Assembly: GCF_001679785.1 (NCBI RefSeq)
Contig: NZ_CP016293.1
Location: 1-64,000 of the forward strand
Reading direction: 5' to 3'
Length of the DNA stretch: 64,000 nt
Source: Rhizobium leguminosarum
GTDB lineage: Bacteria; Pseudomonadota; Alphaproteobacteria; Rhizobiales; Rhizobiaceae
The position numbers and the translations under genes were made by a program. The notes under the pieces were generated by a model. It saw only the letters and a list, made by a program, of their open reading frames with translations, was not told where the DNA came from and searched no databases. Shown here one piece after another: positions 45,009 to 54,040 of the stretch. Every line of letters starts with the position of its first letter. Within the stretch, counting starts at the first letter, position 1.

Positions 45009-45501
45009 ATGTATCAGAATATCCGCTCACACTTTACAGCCGCGGGTACTGCCGGCGCTCTTGGCCGTGTCGTCGGATGTGGTCTTCGCTCAGACTGTGG
45101 AGGAGCGTCGCGAACGCGGTGCTGCTGTCATCCGGAGCCTCAACAACGGCATGACACAGCCAAATTTAGAAGCGATGCGGCAAGAGTTTCCGTTCCTCGC
45201 CGAAGCAACCGAAGCCTACGCTCTCGGAGACGTGTGGTCGCGTCCGGGTCTCGATAACCGCACGCGCCAACTCGCCGCCGTCGCTGCATTTGCGGCAATG
45301 GGCCTGATGGACTTGATGAAGGTTCACGCCGGATATGCGCTCAATATCGGCGTTTCCGAGGAAGAGCTCAAGGAAGTGATCTATATGATAACGGTTCCGG
45401 CAGGCTTTCCCCGTGCCATTGCTGCGTCGCAAGCACTGTCTCAGCTTTTTGCGGAGCGGTCGGACGCCGGCGACAATAAGCCAGCGCGAGCCAGACCGTA
45501 G
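45009..45501 (+). pseudogene. Exported carboxymuconolactone decarboxylase-like protein, frameshifted in the signal peptide
   Basis: AAGGAGGATTTCC precedes ATG 45009 (MYQNIRSHFTAA). One extra G in GCCGCGGGTACTG shifts the frame before LPALLAVSSDVVFAQ, the rest of a signal peptide. The mature part is intact: VEERRERGAAVIRSLNNGM, LDNRTRQLAAVAAFAAMGLM and KVHAGYALNIGVSEEELKEV, a CMD/AhpD-like fold without the CxxC pair of peroxidases. A TTG at 45061 could restart translation, but without the positive N-region. If the extra G is an error the gene is whole. A divergent LysR gene probably regulates it. Confidence 0.75.
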
Positions 45502-46024
45502 TCACGGTCTTGAAGTGGAGGTTCTCGACGAGGAGCGGGCTGTGACGTGGCGATATTGGGTCGAAGCCGGGCTCAGACTGCCGCCGGATTTGCCTTCGAG
45601 CCGCAGGTCAAGGCCGAAGAGCTTTGTTTTGAGGCCGGATCGCGCCCCGTTACGATGATGAAGCGCACCGGGCCGGGGATCATGGTTCGCGGTGACCGCG
45701 GCCGCATGGAGGATTATCCCTTGCAGGCGATGATGACGTCGGAAACAGGAATCGCGATGCATCGGAGATGCTGGACATTATCCGGAAATTGCGGCCTTTC
45801 GCCGTCTCATCGACGGTTGGCGATTCTTCCATGGATTCAGGACCGATCGGGATTCGGCGTCCCTGCCTGGCGGTCACGTCGATGCTGCTGGATCAAGACG
45901 GCGGAAACATGGCGGCAGTGTTTGCGACCCTTGTGCATACCCGCGGTCGAGCTCGACCGGGCCATTTCCTCCGCTTTGGGCGGGGCAAAGTTGCAGGGTC
46001 CGTCCAACGAAAGCGATCTGCTGC
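45502..46024 (+). other. Degraded region before the GMC remnant
   Basis: This 523-bp stretch has no intact gene. One frame contains CDVAILGRSRAQTAAGFAF followed by FEAG, which faintly resembles the FAD-binding start of GMC oxidoreductases. Given the confident GMC C-terminus right after it, it may be the decayed and partly deleted N-terminal part of the same gene. Support is weak. Confidence 0.3.
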
Positions 46025-46443
46025 ATGACGTTGGCGTCGAACGATCCATTCGAAACCCCGATCGTCGACACCCCGATCTTCGGCCATCCCGATGACCTGC
46101 GTCTGACCATTGCAGGGTTCCGGTTCGCCCGGACGGTTCTCGAAGCCTCCCCCATGCGTGAGCTGATCGAAAAGAGATATTCCCTGGCGCGGACGTGACA
46201 AGTGACGAGGCCCTCGCCGCTCATTGCAAGCGCACTGTTAAAACCGGCTATCACCCTGTCGGCACGTGCAAGATGGGTCAAGACAGCGACCCAGAAGGGG
46301 TCCTGGATACCAGCCTCAGGGTCCGGGACACACGAGGCTTGCGGGTCGTAGACGCGTCTCTGATGCTAACGATTGTCAGCGGCAACACCAACGCTGCCGT
46401 CATGGCTGCGGCAGGCAAAGCTGTCGGCCTTATCCTCGCATAG
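46025..46443 (+). pseudogene. C-terminal remnant of a GMC-type (choline dehydrogenase family) oxidoreductase
   Basis: Frame A (46025-46198) reads LASNDPFETPIVDTPIFGHP and DDLRLTIAGFRFARTVLEAS. After a one-base shift near 46190, frame B (to TAG 46443) reads DVTSDEALAAHCKRTVKTGY, HPVGTCKMGQDSDPEGVLDT and LRVVDASLMLTIVSGNTNAA. These are the conserved C-terminal segments of GMC flavoenzymes, including the active-site histidine region (GYHPVGTCKMG) and the N of GNTNAA. The FAD-binding N-terminal half is absent or unrecognisable. Confidence 0.82.
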
Positions 46444-46528
46444 ACTGGAGGCCATTGCTGGAGCAATTGGATCGCCGCTGTAGGAGATAGGTCTGTTATG
46501 CGATCTTCGGCTGCGATATTCTCGACCG

Positions 46529-47587
46529 ATGAAACTCAGTCAGACCATACGGTTCGCTACAGCCGAGGACGGCACCCGTATCGCCATGGCGTCTTGCGGG
46601 CAGGGTCAGGTGATCCTGCGGGCGGCGCACTGGCTGAGCCATGTCGATTACGATCTCGAAAGCCCGGTGTGGCGGCCGTGGCTCCAGGCGCTGTCCGCCC
46701 ACAACCGGTTTGTGCGCTACGATCCGCGCGGCTGCGGTCTGTCGGACCGGCATGTCTTTGACCTTTCGGTCGAGGCGTGGCACGCAGACCTAGCTGCCGT
46801 GGCAGCGTCGATCGAGGAGCCGCGCTTCGTCCTCCTCGGTCTTTCGCAGGGCGGCGCGCTCGCTATCGCATATGCCCTCAAGTATCCAGAGCGAGTATCG
46901 CATCTGGTGCTTTTGAACGCCTATGGTCAGGGTGCCCGCGCCAGAGCCCAGACCGAGGCGGAGCGGCTGGAAGCCGAGACCCTTGTCAATTTCGTTCGCG
47001 TCGGCTGGGGACGCGATAATCCGGCGTTTTGCCGGTTCTTCACCAATCTCTTTATCCCCGACGGCACGCCTGAACAGCATCGCTGGTGGGGCGATCTCGA
47101 GCGGCAAACGGCAGCGGCTGACGTCGCCGCACAACTGCTTTGGCAGATGCAGGGGATCGACGTGCTGGATCTTGCGGCGATGCTGCGCGTCCCGACGCTG
47201 ATCGCACACAGCCGCGGTGACATGCGCGTGCCGTTTGACCAGGGTTGCAAGCTCGCCGCCGCGATTCCGGGCGCGCGCTTCGTGCCGCTTGAGAGCAAGA
47301 ACCATGTGCTCTTGCCGGACGAGCCCGCTTGGAATGTATTTCAAACGGAACTTGCCGCCTTTCTCGGGCAGGATCGGTCGGTGCGGCCGCGTGCGGTCAG
47401 TGAGGCCGGTCTGACACCCGCCGAGGCCGCCCTTCTCGACCTTGTCGCGGAGGGGCTAGGCAACCGTGCGATCGCAGAACGGCTTGGCAAGAGTGCAAAG
47501 ACCGTGCGAAACCAGCTGTCGGTGATCTTCAGCAAACTCGGCGTACATAGCCGCTCGCAAGCGATCGTCGTCGCGCTCTCCCGATAG
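46529..47587 (+). CDS. Alpha/beta hydrolase fused to a LuxR-type DNA-binding domain
   Basis: A 352-residue two-domain protein. Residues 1-280 form an alpha/beta hydrolase with nucleophile S106 in LLGLSQGGALA, acid D231 in HSRGDMRVP and H259 in SKNHVLLP. The oxyanion region RYDPRGCGLSDRH is also normal. Residues 295-352 form a LuxR helix-turn-helix (LTPAEAALLDLVAEGLGNRA, SAKTVRNQLSVIFSKLGVHS). The intact triad suggests it binds, and may hydrolyse, a small ester or lactone and couples that to transcription. Target genes could include the methyltransferase downstream (177 bp). No AHL synthase is nearby. Confidence 0.88.
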   Translation: MKLSQTIRFATAEDGTRIAMASCGQGQVILRAAHWLSHVDYDLESPVWRPWLQALSAHNRFVRYDPRGCGLSDRHVFDLSVEAWHADLAAVAASIEEPRFVLLGLSQGGALAIAYALKYPERVSHLVLLNAYGQGARARAQTEAERLEAETLVNFVRVGWGRDNPAFCRFFTNLFIPDGTPEQHRWWGDLERQTAAADVAAQLLWQMQGIDVLDLAAMLRVPTLIAHSRGDMRVPFDQGCKLAAAIPGARFVPLESKNHVLLPDEPAWNVFQTELAAFLGQDRSVRPRAVSEAGLTPAEAALLDLVAEGLGNRAIAERLGKSAKTVRNQLSVIFSKLGVHSRSQAIVVALSR

Positions 47588-47763
47588 TCCCGCTTCTGCA
47601 GGTGGATAGGCACCTCCTCCGATGCCTATGGGACATGTGTCCCTCGAAGGAGCGGGATTTCTTCGCAGACGCGGGACAACCGCCTCATGCTCGCCGAGAC
47701 GGCAAGCTTCATCCTTGGCATCGCGGATGGCAGGACGCCATCCGAGGACCGGGAGGAATTCAC

Positions 47764-48813
47764 ATGACGGAAATCAACGAAACAACGCTCAATGAACTCG
47801 TGGGCCGCGTCCTTGGCGACCTCGGCGGAGCGGTCAGCGTGCCGCTGGTCCGGATCGGAGATGCTCTCGGGCTGTACAGGACGCTGAAGGAGATCGGGCC
47901 GGTGAAGGCCGACGAACTTGCCGATGCCTCGGGATGCGCACCTCGTTATGTCCGCGAGTGGCTGGCGGCACAGGCTGCCTCGGGTTATGTGCACCATGAG
48001 CGAGGATTGTTCTCGCTGACGCCCGAACAGGCCTTCGTATTTGCCGAGCCGGACAGCCCGGTCAATCTGATTGGCGCGTTCGATACCGCTGCTGCGATGG
48101 TCGAGAACCAGCCGAAGGTGCAGTCCGCCTTCAAAACCGGCCGAGGCGTTGCCTGGGGCGATCAGGCCGGCTGCATGTTCTGCGCCGTCGCGCGACTATT
48201 CCGCCCGGGTTATGTCAACGCCCTTGTGCAGGACTGGCTGCCGGCGCTCGAGGGTGTGACCGACAGGTTGAAAACGGGTGCGAAGGTGGCGGACGTCGGA
48301 TGTGGGCACGGGCTATCGACGATCCTGATGGCGCAGGCGTTTCCGAATTCCCGGTTCGTGGGCTACGACTTCCATCCAGGCTCGATTGCCGCTGCGTCCG
48401 CGCACGCCCAGGCACACGGGTTGACGAACCTGCACTTCGAGGTCGGCCGGGCGCAGGATTTCGACGGCCGGGATTTCGATTTGATCACCTGCTTCGACTG
48501 CTTGCACGATATGGGCGACCCGAAAGCCGCTGCGGCTCATATCCGAAAGGCGTTAAAAGAGGGCGGCGTCTGGATGGTGGTCGAACCAATGGCCGGAGAT
48601 ACGCTGGAGGAGAACATCAATCCGGTTGGACGGCTCTACTACTCAGCCTCGACGATGATCTGCGTTCCGACCTCGCTTGCGCAGGAGACAGGGCTGGCAC
48701 TCGGTGCGCAAGCGGGAGAGCGGCGATTGGCCGAGGTGATCCGCTCAGGCGGTTTCACTCATATCCGGCGTGCGGCCCAGACGCCCCTCAACATGATTCT
48801 CGAGGCCAGCTGA
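47764..48813 (+). CDS. SAM-dependent methyltransferase with N-terminal winged helix
   Basis: A 349-residue protein starting MTEINETTLNELVGRVLGDL. Residues about 25-95 form a winged-helix/dimerisation module (LVRIGDALGLYRTLKEIGPV, SGCAPRYVREWLAAQAASGY). Residues 165-300 form a class I methyltransferase with motif I VADVGCGHG (175-183), GYDFHPGSI and DLITCFDCLHDMGDP. It resembles small-molecule O- or C-methyltransferases of secondary metabolism or the Rv2258c type. GGGAGGAATTCAC precedes the ATG. It is likely linked to the hydrolase-LuxR gene upstream. Confidence 0.86.
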   Translation: MTEINETTLNELVGRVLGDLGGAVSVPLVRIGDALGLYRTLKEIGPVKADELADASGCAPRYVREWLAAQAASGYVHHERGLFSLTPEQAFVFAEPDSPVNLIGAFDTAAAMVENQPKVQSAFKTGRGVAWGDQAGCMFCAVARLFRPGYVNALVQDWLPALEGVTDRLKTGAKVADVGCGHGLSTILMAQAFPNSRFVGYDFHPGSIAAASAHAQAHGLTNLHFEVGRAQDFDGRDFDLITCFDCLHDMGDPKAAAAHIRKALKEGGVWMVVEPMAGDTLEENINPVGRLYYSASTMICVPTSLAQETGLALGAQAGERRLAEVIRSGGFTHIRRAAQTPLNMILEAS

Positions 48814-48982
48814 CAGGTCGCGCCGCCTGTTGGAAATGCCGCGCCGCATTCCCGGCCTCGTCAGGAAAGTCGACGAGTGCGGCGACTGGTTTGCAGGAGA
48901 ACGCCAGCCGCCCTATCTTCAACGGCGGCGGTAAATCGTGCGAAGGCTTTGCTCTCGGCGGGCTGTGTGGTAGGAGCGGGCC

Positions 48983-49327
48983 ATGACATCATTGATCGAT
49001 TTCGATTGCCAAGGCTGCGGAGCCTGCTGCTCCTTCTCGCCGACCTGGCCCAGGTTTTCCACCGAAACAGACGCTGCTCTCGATTTGCTGCCGGCGCAAT
49101 TCGTAGCCGCGAACCAGCAAGGAATGCGTTGCGACGGTGCGCGCTGCTCCGCATTGGTCGGTCGCGTCGGTTCAGAGACATCCTGTCAAGTGTACGATCT
49201 TCGGCCTGACGTCTGCCGCGCCTGCGTCCCAGGGGACGACGCATGCTTGACCGCGCGCGCGTTCTTCGGGCTCGGTCAGCCAAGTTTGCCGCCGGGTCGC
49301 ATCGATGCGGAACCGCCAATCAACTGA
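48983..49327 (+). CDS. YkgJ-type cysteine-cluster protein
   Basis: A 114-residue soluble protein with FDCQGCGACCSFSPTWPRF near the N-terminus and MRCDGARCSALVGRVGSE, SCQVYDLRPDVCRACVPGDD later. These cysteine groups are the YkgJ (zinc/iron-chelating CxxCxxC) pattern. Members bind a metal, possibly an Fe-S or zinc cluster, with unknown biological role. It appears monocistronic, 169 bp after the methyltransferase gene. Confidence 0.86.
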   Translation: MTSLIDFDCQGCGACCSFSPTWPRFSTETDAALDLLPAQFVAANQQGMRCDGARCSALVGRVGSETSCQVYDLRPDVCRACVPGDDACLTARAFFGLGQPSLPPGRIDAEPPIN

Positions 49328-49432
49328 GGCGGGTTCCGTCCGGCTCTTCTCTTCGCCTGTCGACTTTACTGCAGCGATTGTCGTGCGACAGTCCAGCCGA
49401 AGGTGAGGCCCGGTGGAGCCATCCGATGTGGA

Positions 49433-49564
49433 CTATCTGCCTAATAGCGCGACAAGCGATATCGGCATTTCGACCGCGAAAAAATCCATTGCCGCACCGA
49501 TAATCACCACCCACACGACTATCAGGAAAATGAGCGCTGCAATCCTGATTTCTACAGGCTGCAT
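49433..49564 (-). CDS. Possible small membrane protein, 43 residues
   Basis: A short minus-strand frame starts MQPVEIRIAALIFLIVVWVV and continues IIGAAMDFFAVEMPISLVAL to a TAG at 49433. It has one clear transmembrane helix with a short polar head and an amphipathic tail. No strong ribosome-binding site is seen, and it is in the gap after fcl on the same strand, so it could be a late gene of that operon. Codon use is compatible with coding. Evidence is only compositional. Confidence 0.35.
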   Translation of the reverse strand: MQPVEIRIAALIFLIVVWVVIIGAAMDFFAVEMPISLVALLGR

Positions 49565-49629
49565 TATTTGCGCCGTCGCAGCATATGCGTCCCCCGAGAC
49601 AAAACCCTGTTATCCCTCGTGCAAATTCC

Positions 49630-50700
49630 CTATGGCGAGGGATGATGCGCAACGGTCGAGAGCGTGGGCGCGTGCGGTGCCGAACTCTTCGCTTTCTCGA
49701 AACTGATGTCGCTTTGACCGATCAAGTCGCCGGACACAGCTGTGTCGCGGCGTTCGAGATGATGGCCATCAAGGAAGGAGCGATAGGCATCTGCGATGCC
49801 CTCCTTCAGACCTATCTGAGGAGACCAGCCGAGAGTGCGAAGCTTGTCGACGCTCAGGAGTTTACGTGGCGTGCCATCCGGCTTGGTGAGGTCGCGCGTG
49901 ATCTTGCCTTCGAAACCAACGATCTTGGAGACGAGGTATGCCAATTCGAGAATGGTAATGTCTTCGCCACAACCTACGTTCACATGACCTTCGGCGGAAT
50001 AGGTTTTCATGAGATGGAGGCAGGCGTCGGCGCAATCGTCAACGTGCAGGAATTCGCGCCGCGGCGTGCCGGTACCCCAGATGCATATTTCTTGCTGCTG
50101 GTTGACCTTGGCCTCATGCGTCTTGCGTATGAGCGCCGGCATGACATGGCTTGACCCGAGGTCAAAATTGTCGCTTGGACCGTAAAGATTGGTAGGCATG
50201 GCTGAGATGAAATCTCTACCGTGCTGTTTGCGATAGGCTTGACAGAGCTTTAATCCGGCAATTTTGGCGATCGCATACCATTCATTCGTGGGTTCAAGCG
50301 ATCCGGTCAGAAGTGAGTCCTCAACGATCGGCTGATCGGCGAATTTCGGATAGATGCAGGACGAGCCCAGAAACATCAGTTTTTCGACGTGAGTTCTATG
50401 GGCGGCGTGGATGACGTTCGCTTGGAGAATCAAGTTGTCGTAAAGGAAGTCGGCCGGATAGGTAGCGTTCGCGAGAATACCGCCGACCCTCGCAGCAGCC
50501 AGGAAGACAGCGTCGGGACGATGCTTACTCATCCAGGCCTCCACCTGTTCCTGCCGTCTGAGATCGACCTCGGCGCGGGTGGCCGTCAAAATCTCGCAGC
50601 CTTCGGAAGCGAGACGTCGCACGATCGCAGAGCCCACCATGCCGCGGTGGCCCGCGACATAGACCCTTTTTCCGGCAAGGCTGTAGATCACCTCAGGCAT
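49630..50700 (-). CDS. fcl: GDP-L-fucose synthase
   Basis: A 356-residue cytoplasmic SDR enzyme (epimerase-reductase) that converts GDP-4-keto-6-deoxy-mannose to GDP-L-fucose with NADPH. The start is ATG 50700 ([20 protein letters not shown]), overlapping the gmd stop by 8 bp. The nucleotide loop is [14 protein letters not shown]. The active site is FLGSSCIYP and [12 protein letters not shown] (Tyr-x-x-x-Lys). [20 protein letters not shown] and [20 protein letters not shown] are family segments. The C-terminal 30 residues after SFLDG are extra and low complexity. Confidence 0.95.
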   Translation of the reverse strand: MPEVIYSLAGKRVYVAGHRGMVGSAIVRRLASEGCEILTATRAEVDLRRQEQVEAWMSKHRPDAVFLAAARVGGILANATYPADFLYDNLILQANVIHAAHRTHVEKLMFLGSSCIYPKFADQPIVEDSLLTGSLEPTNEWYAIAKIAGLKLCQAYRKQHGRDFISAMPTNLYGPSDNFDLGSSHVMPALIRKTHEAKVNQQQEICIWGTGTPRREFLHVDDCADACLHLMKTYSAEGHVNVGCGEDITILELAYLVSKIVGFEGKITRDLTKPDGTPRKLLSVDKLRTLGWSPQIGLKEGIADAYRSFLDGHHLERRDTAVSGDLIGQSDISFEKAKSSAPHAPTLSTVAHHPSP

Positions 50701-51784
50701 AGGCAAAACCTTTGGTGACACCGGCTGACGGAACATTTCGTGCCATGACTTTCAGATCCTCGCGAACCATCTCCGCGACCAGCTGATCAAGACTGGTCTC
50801 ATGTTTCCAGCCAAGCTTCGTGTGCGCCTTCGTCGGATCGCCGATCAGAAGATCAACTTCAGTCGGACGGAAATAAGCCGGATCGATCTCCACCACACAC
50901 CGACCGGATGTCTTATCGTATCCCTTTTCCTCAACCCCGTTCCCACGCCAATCAATCGGCATGCCCACCTGGGCAAAGGCTTTGTCAACGAAGGAACGAA
51001 CCGAGTGCGTTTCGCCGGTTGCAAGGACATAGTCCTCCGGTTCGTCCTGTTGCAGCATCAGCCACATGCCACGGACATATTCTCGTGCATGTCCCCAGTC
51101 GCGCTTGGCGTCCAAGTTGCCGAGATAAAGCCTTTCCTGCAGCCCAAGATGGATCGCAGCCGCCGCCCGGGTGATTTTGCGCGTCACGAATGTTTCGCCG
51201 CGGATCGGGCTTTCATGATTGAACAAAATGCCGTTCGAGGCGTGCATGCCATATGCCTCGCGATAATTAACCACAATCCAATAGGCGTAGAGCTTGGCAG
51301 CCGCGTAGGGGGATCGAGGGTAGAAAGGCGTCGTTTCGCTCTGCGGGACTTCCTGAACTTTGCCGTAGAGCTCTGAGGTGGACGCTTGATAGAAGCGGGT
51401 CTTCTTGGTCAGACCCAGGAGGCGAATGGCTTCAAGCAGCCGAAGGGTGCCGGTTCCATCGGCGTTAGCCGTATATTCCGGCGTCTCGAAAGAGACCTGA
51501 ACGTGGCTCTGTGCGGCGAGATTATAGATTTCGTCCGGCTGCGTTTCCTGAACGACGCGGATGAGGTTCGTTGAATCGGTCATGTCCCCGTAATGCAGAA
51601 TAAAGCGAGGATTCTCGACATGGGGATCCTCGTATAGATGCTCGATACGACTGGTGTTGAAGGACGATGAGCGTCGCTTGAGGCCGTGAACAATATAGTC
51701 CTTTTCCAGGAGTAATTCGGCCAAATACGCACCGTCCTGACCCGTTATACCTGTAACCAGCGCGACTTTATTTTCGTTTTTCAA
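50693..51784 (-). CDS. gmd: GDP-mannose 4,6-dehydratase
   Basis: A 363-residue extended SDR enzyme making GDP-4-keto-6-deoxy-D-mannose, the substrate for Fcl. NADP loop [15 protein letters not shown]. Catalytic segment STSELYGK with the Glu of the dehydratase, [20 protein letters not shown] (Tyr-x-x-x-Lys), and [39 protein letters not shown] near the C-terminus is diagnostic. It follows the Wzc-like gene by 48 bp and overlaps fcl, so the two enzymes are made together. Confidence 0.96.
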   Translation of the reverse strand: MKNENKVALVTGITGQDGAYLAELLLEKDYIVHGLKRRSSSFNTSRIEHLYEDPHVENPRFILHYGDMTDSTNLIRVVQETQPDEIYNLAAQSHVQVSFETPEYTANADGTGTLRLLEAIRLLGLTKKTRFYQASTSELYGKVQEVPQSETTPFYPRSPYAAAKLYAYWIVVNYREAYGMHASNGILFNHESPIRGETFVTRKITRAAAAIHLGLQERLYLGNLDAKRDWGHAREYVRGMWLMLQQDEPEDYVLATGETHSVRSFVDKAFAQVGMPIDWRGNGVEEKGYDKTSGRCVVEIDPAYFRPTEVDLLIGDPTKAHTKLGWKHETSLDQLVAEMVREDLKVMARNVPSAGVTKGFAYA

Positions 51785-51832
51785 TGCGGTCTCCGTAATT
51801 TATTTCGGAATCAGGCGGACTGCTGTTCGGGT

Positions 51833-54040
51833 TCATGTGAACTCGTGGTACTTCCTCAGTGAGCTCACAAACAGTTCTGAATCGCTGAAGTTGTACATTG
51901 CGTGTTGTTTCGGATTGACGTTATTTATGGCAACGGCGATCTCTACGTTGCGCGCGGTCTTCAGCTGATGTAGGCAAAACTCTACGGCGCGACGGCTCGT
52001 CTTTCCCCATTTTACGACCACCAGCGTTCGTTCCGCTAACGCTGTCAGATGCATCGTATCAGCCGAGGCGAGCACCGGCGCGCTGTCGAAGATGACGATC
52101 TGGCCGAGTGAGGCGGCCATCGCGACGATGTCCGCCGCATCAGCCAAACGAACGCGCCGATGGAGACTGGCATTGCCAGCCGGGATGAAGTCGATGCCGC
52201 TTGGATGGTGATGGACGATGTCCCGCATTCCGGCTTGTCCACACAGGAATTCGTTCAACCCCTGCTTTAGCTCCGATTTGAAAAACGAGTCGAGATTTCC
52301 GAGTCTGAGGTCGCCATCGACAAGCAGCACCGGAATCCCGCTGGCGGCGAGATCGATTGCCAGGGATCTGGCGACAAGCGACTTACCCTCTCCGCTGTGA
52401 GCCGACGTCACAACGATACTGTTGGGCAACTTTCCGCCATTGGATTGTTTGAGCGAAGTCATGACGGAGCGAATTGCTTCGTCAAACATCCCGTCTTGGA
52501 TGCTCCCGAAGAGCATCGACGGATCTCTCCGGTCTTTCCGTTTCAGGTGCGGGATGAATCCAGCGGGTACGATACGCGACATTCCGGCCATCTGGTCGAA
52601 GCTGCGGACTGAGTTGTCCAACATCTCGACCACGAAAGCGGCCGTCACCGCGATCGATACCGAAGCCAAAAGGGCGCCGATCAAATAGAAAAGCCGCCCG
52701 CGTCCCTGAGGCGCCAGCGGCACCGCGGCCGGTGACAAGACTTCCAGTTCCGCGCCCGGCAACATGGCTTGCGCAGCCAGGCCACGGCGCTGCTCCTCGA
52801 GCTTGTCCAGCGCCGTTTGCTCTCTGTCAGCCATGCGCTGGAGTCGGGCCAACTCGGTTTGCGCCAGGGCAGAGCGAGTGCGTTTCTCATGAGCGGCCGC
52901 CAATGCCGTCCGGATTGCGTCGTCCTCATGATCGAGCGCCGCAAGCTTGGCGTGTATCGATTGGAGATATCGATCGGTTGCAAGGCTGAGATCGGTGCGA
53001 GATTTAAGGATCTTGGCGCGCGCGTCGACCACGGCTTCGGCGGTGTTGCCATATGTCCCAAGAAGGCGCTCGAGATCTTGCTCCTGCGCACGAAGCTCGC
53101 GTTGCATTGCAACAATGCTGTCGGGAATGACCATATTCTGCAGGACGAGCGAGGGGTCGTCGGCTGCTTCGAGTGCGGATATCGTTGCTCTCGCTTCAGC
53201 GCGGCTTTGTTCAATTTTTGTCCGCCGCTCGCCCAGCTCCATTATCGACTTGATCTGTTCAACCTGATCGTCGTCATTTGAGGCAACATCGGTAGCTTTC
53301 TGGTACACGTCGGCGGCATCGCGTGCTGCCTTGGCGCGCCCCATCTGTTCATCGATGCGCAGCAGAAGCCATTCTTCTGCTGCGTCCACTCGACCGCGCA
53401 GACTGTCCTTCCGCTCTTCGAGGTAGATGCTGATGAGCCGGTTCGGGACCGAGGCGGCCAGTTCGGGGTCGCTCGCATCGAAACCAATCTGAATGACGTC
53501 ACCCTGGCCATCGCGCCAAACGCGGAGGGCCTTGTAGTACCTTGGGATTATCGGCTCGATGCTGTCCCGTATCGGCAAGGACGGTTTTTCGCTGTCGATC
53601 CAACTGCGCAGCATCGATCGGATCTTGCCAATAGACGAGACTTCTTGCAGAGCCGGATTGAATTCCGGCCATTCATTGAGCCGCAGGTCGCGGATTACCC
53701 GCTCTGCGATGCTCCTGGAAAGAAGCCGTTCGGTCTCAGATGTGGCGTCCAGCGGATCGTTGCGGCCGGACTCGTCGGTGCCGAGCTTTGTCGCCAGAGG
53801 CGTGTGGATGATCAGCCGGGACTCGGCATGATAAGTCGGCTTCAATCCCGAAATCACGGTTGCGGCAACCGCCATAAGGAGCATGACGATGGCCATTATC
53901 ATGGCCATCCGTCGCCGGATAAGGCGCAGGCCTGAAGTCAGATCAAGGTCGTCCGAACGAGTCTCTACCTGAAGCCGGGGATCGTAGCGCATCGACGAGA
54001 GCGAGGTGTTTCGGTCTGGCGGCACAGTCGAAATAGTCAT
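51833..54040 (-). CDS. Wzc-like polysaccharide co-polymerase with C-terminal ATPase domain
   Basis: A 735-residue inner-membrane protein. Helix 1 (MIMAIVMLLMAVAATVISGL, about 47-66) and helix 2 (LFYLIGALLASVSIAVTAAF, about 445-465) flank a long periplasmic coiled-coil region of the Wzz type. The cytoplasmic BY-kinase-like domain has Walker A SAHSGEGKSLVA, Walker A' LLVDGDLRLG and Walker B IVIFDSAPVL. The C-terminus (NFSDSELFVSSLRKYHEFT) has a single tyrosine and no Tyr cluster, so Wzc-type autophosphorylation is doubtful. It would set chain length and link polymerisation to export. Overlaps the GT4 gene upstream by 4 bp. Confidence 0.9.
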   Translation of the reverse strand: MTISTVPPDRNTSLSSMRYDPRLQVETRSDDLDLTSGLRLIRRRMAMIMAIVMLLMAVAATVISGLKPTYHAESRLIIHTPLATKLGTDESGRNDPLDATSETERLLSRSIAERVIRDLRLNEWPEFNPALQEVSSIGKIRSMLRSWIDSEKPSLPIRDSIEPIIPRYYKALRVWRDGQGDVIQIGFDASDPELAASVPNRLISIYLEERKDSLRGRVDAAEEWLLLRIDEQMGRAKAARDAADVYQKATDVASNDDDQVEQIKSIMELGERRTKIEQSRAEARATISALEAADDPSLVLQNMVIPDSIVAMQRELRAQEQDLERLLGTYGNTAEAVVDARAKILKSRTDLSLATDRYLQSIHAKLAALDHEDDAIRTALAAAHEKRTRSALAQTELARLQRMADREQTALDKLEEQRRGLAAQAMLPGAELEVLSPAAVPLAPQGRGRLFYLIGALLASVSIAVTAAFVVEMLDNSVRSFDQMAGMSRIVPAGFIPHLKRKDRRDPSMLFGSIQDGMFDEAIRSVMTSLKQSNGGKLPNSIVVTSAHSGEGKSLVARSLAIDLAASGIPVLLVDGDLRLGNLDSFFKSELKQGLNEFLCGQAGMRDIVHHHPSGIDFIPAGNASLHRRVRLADAADIVAMAASLGQIVIFDSAPVLASADTMHLTALAERTLVVVKWGKTSRRAVEFCLHQLKTARNVEIAVAINNVNPKQHAMYNFSDSELFVSSLRKYHEFT

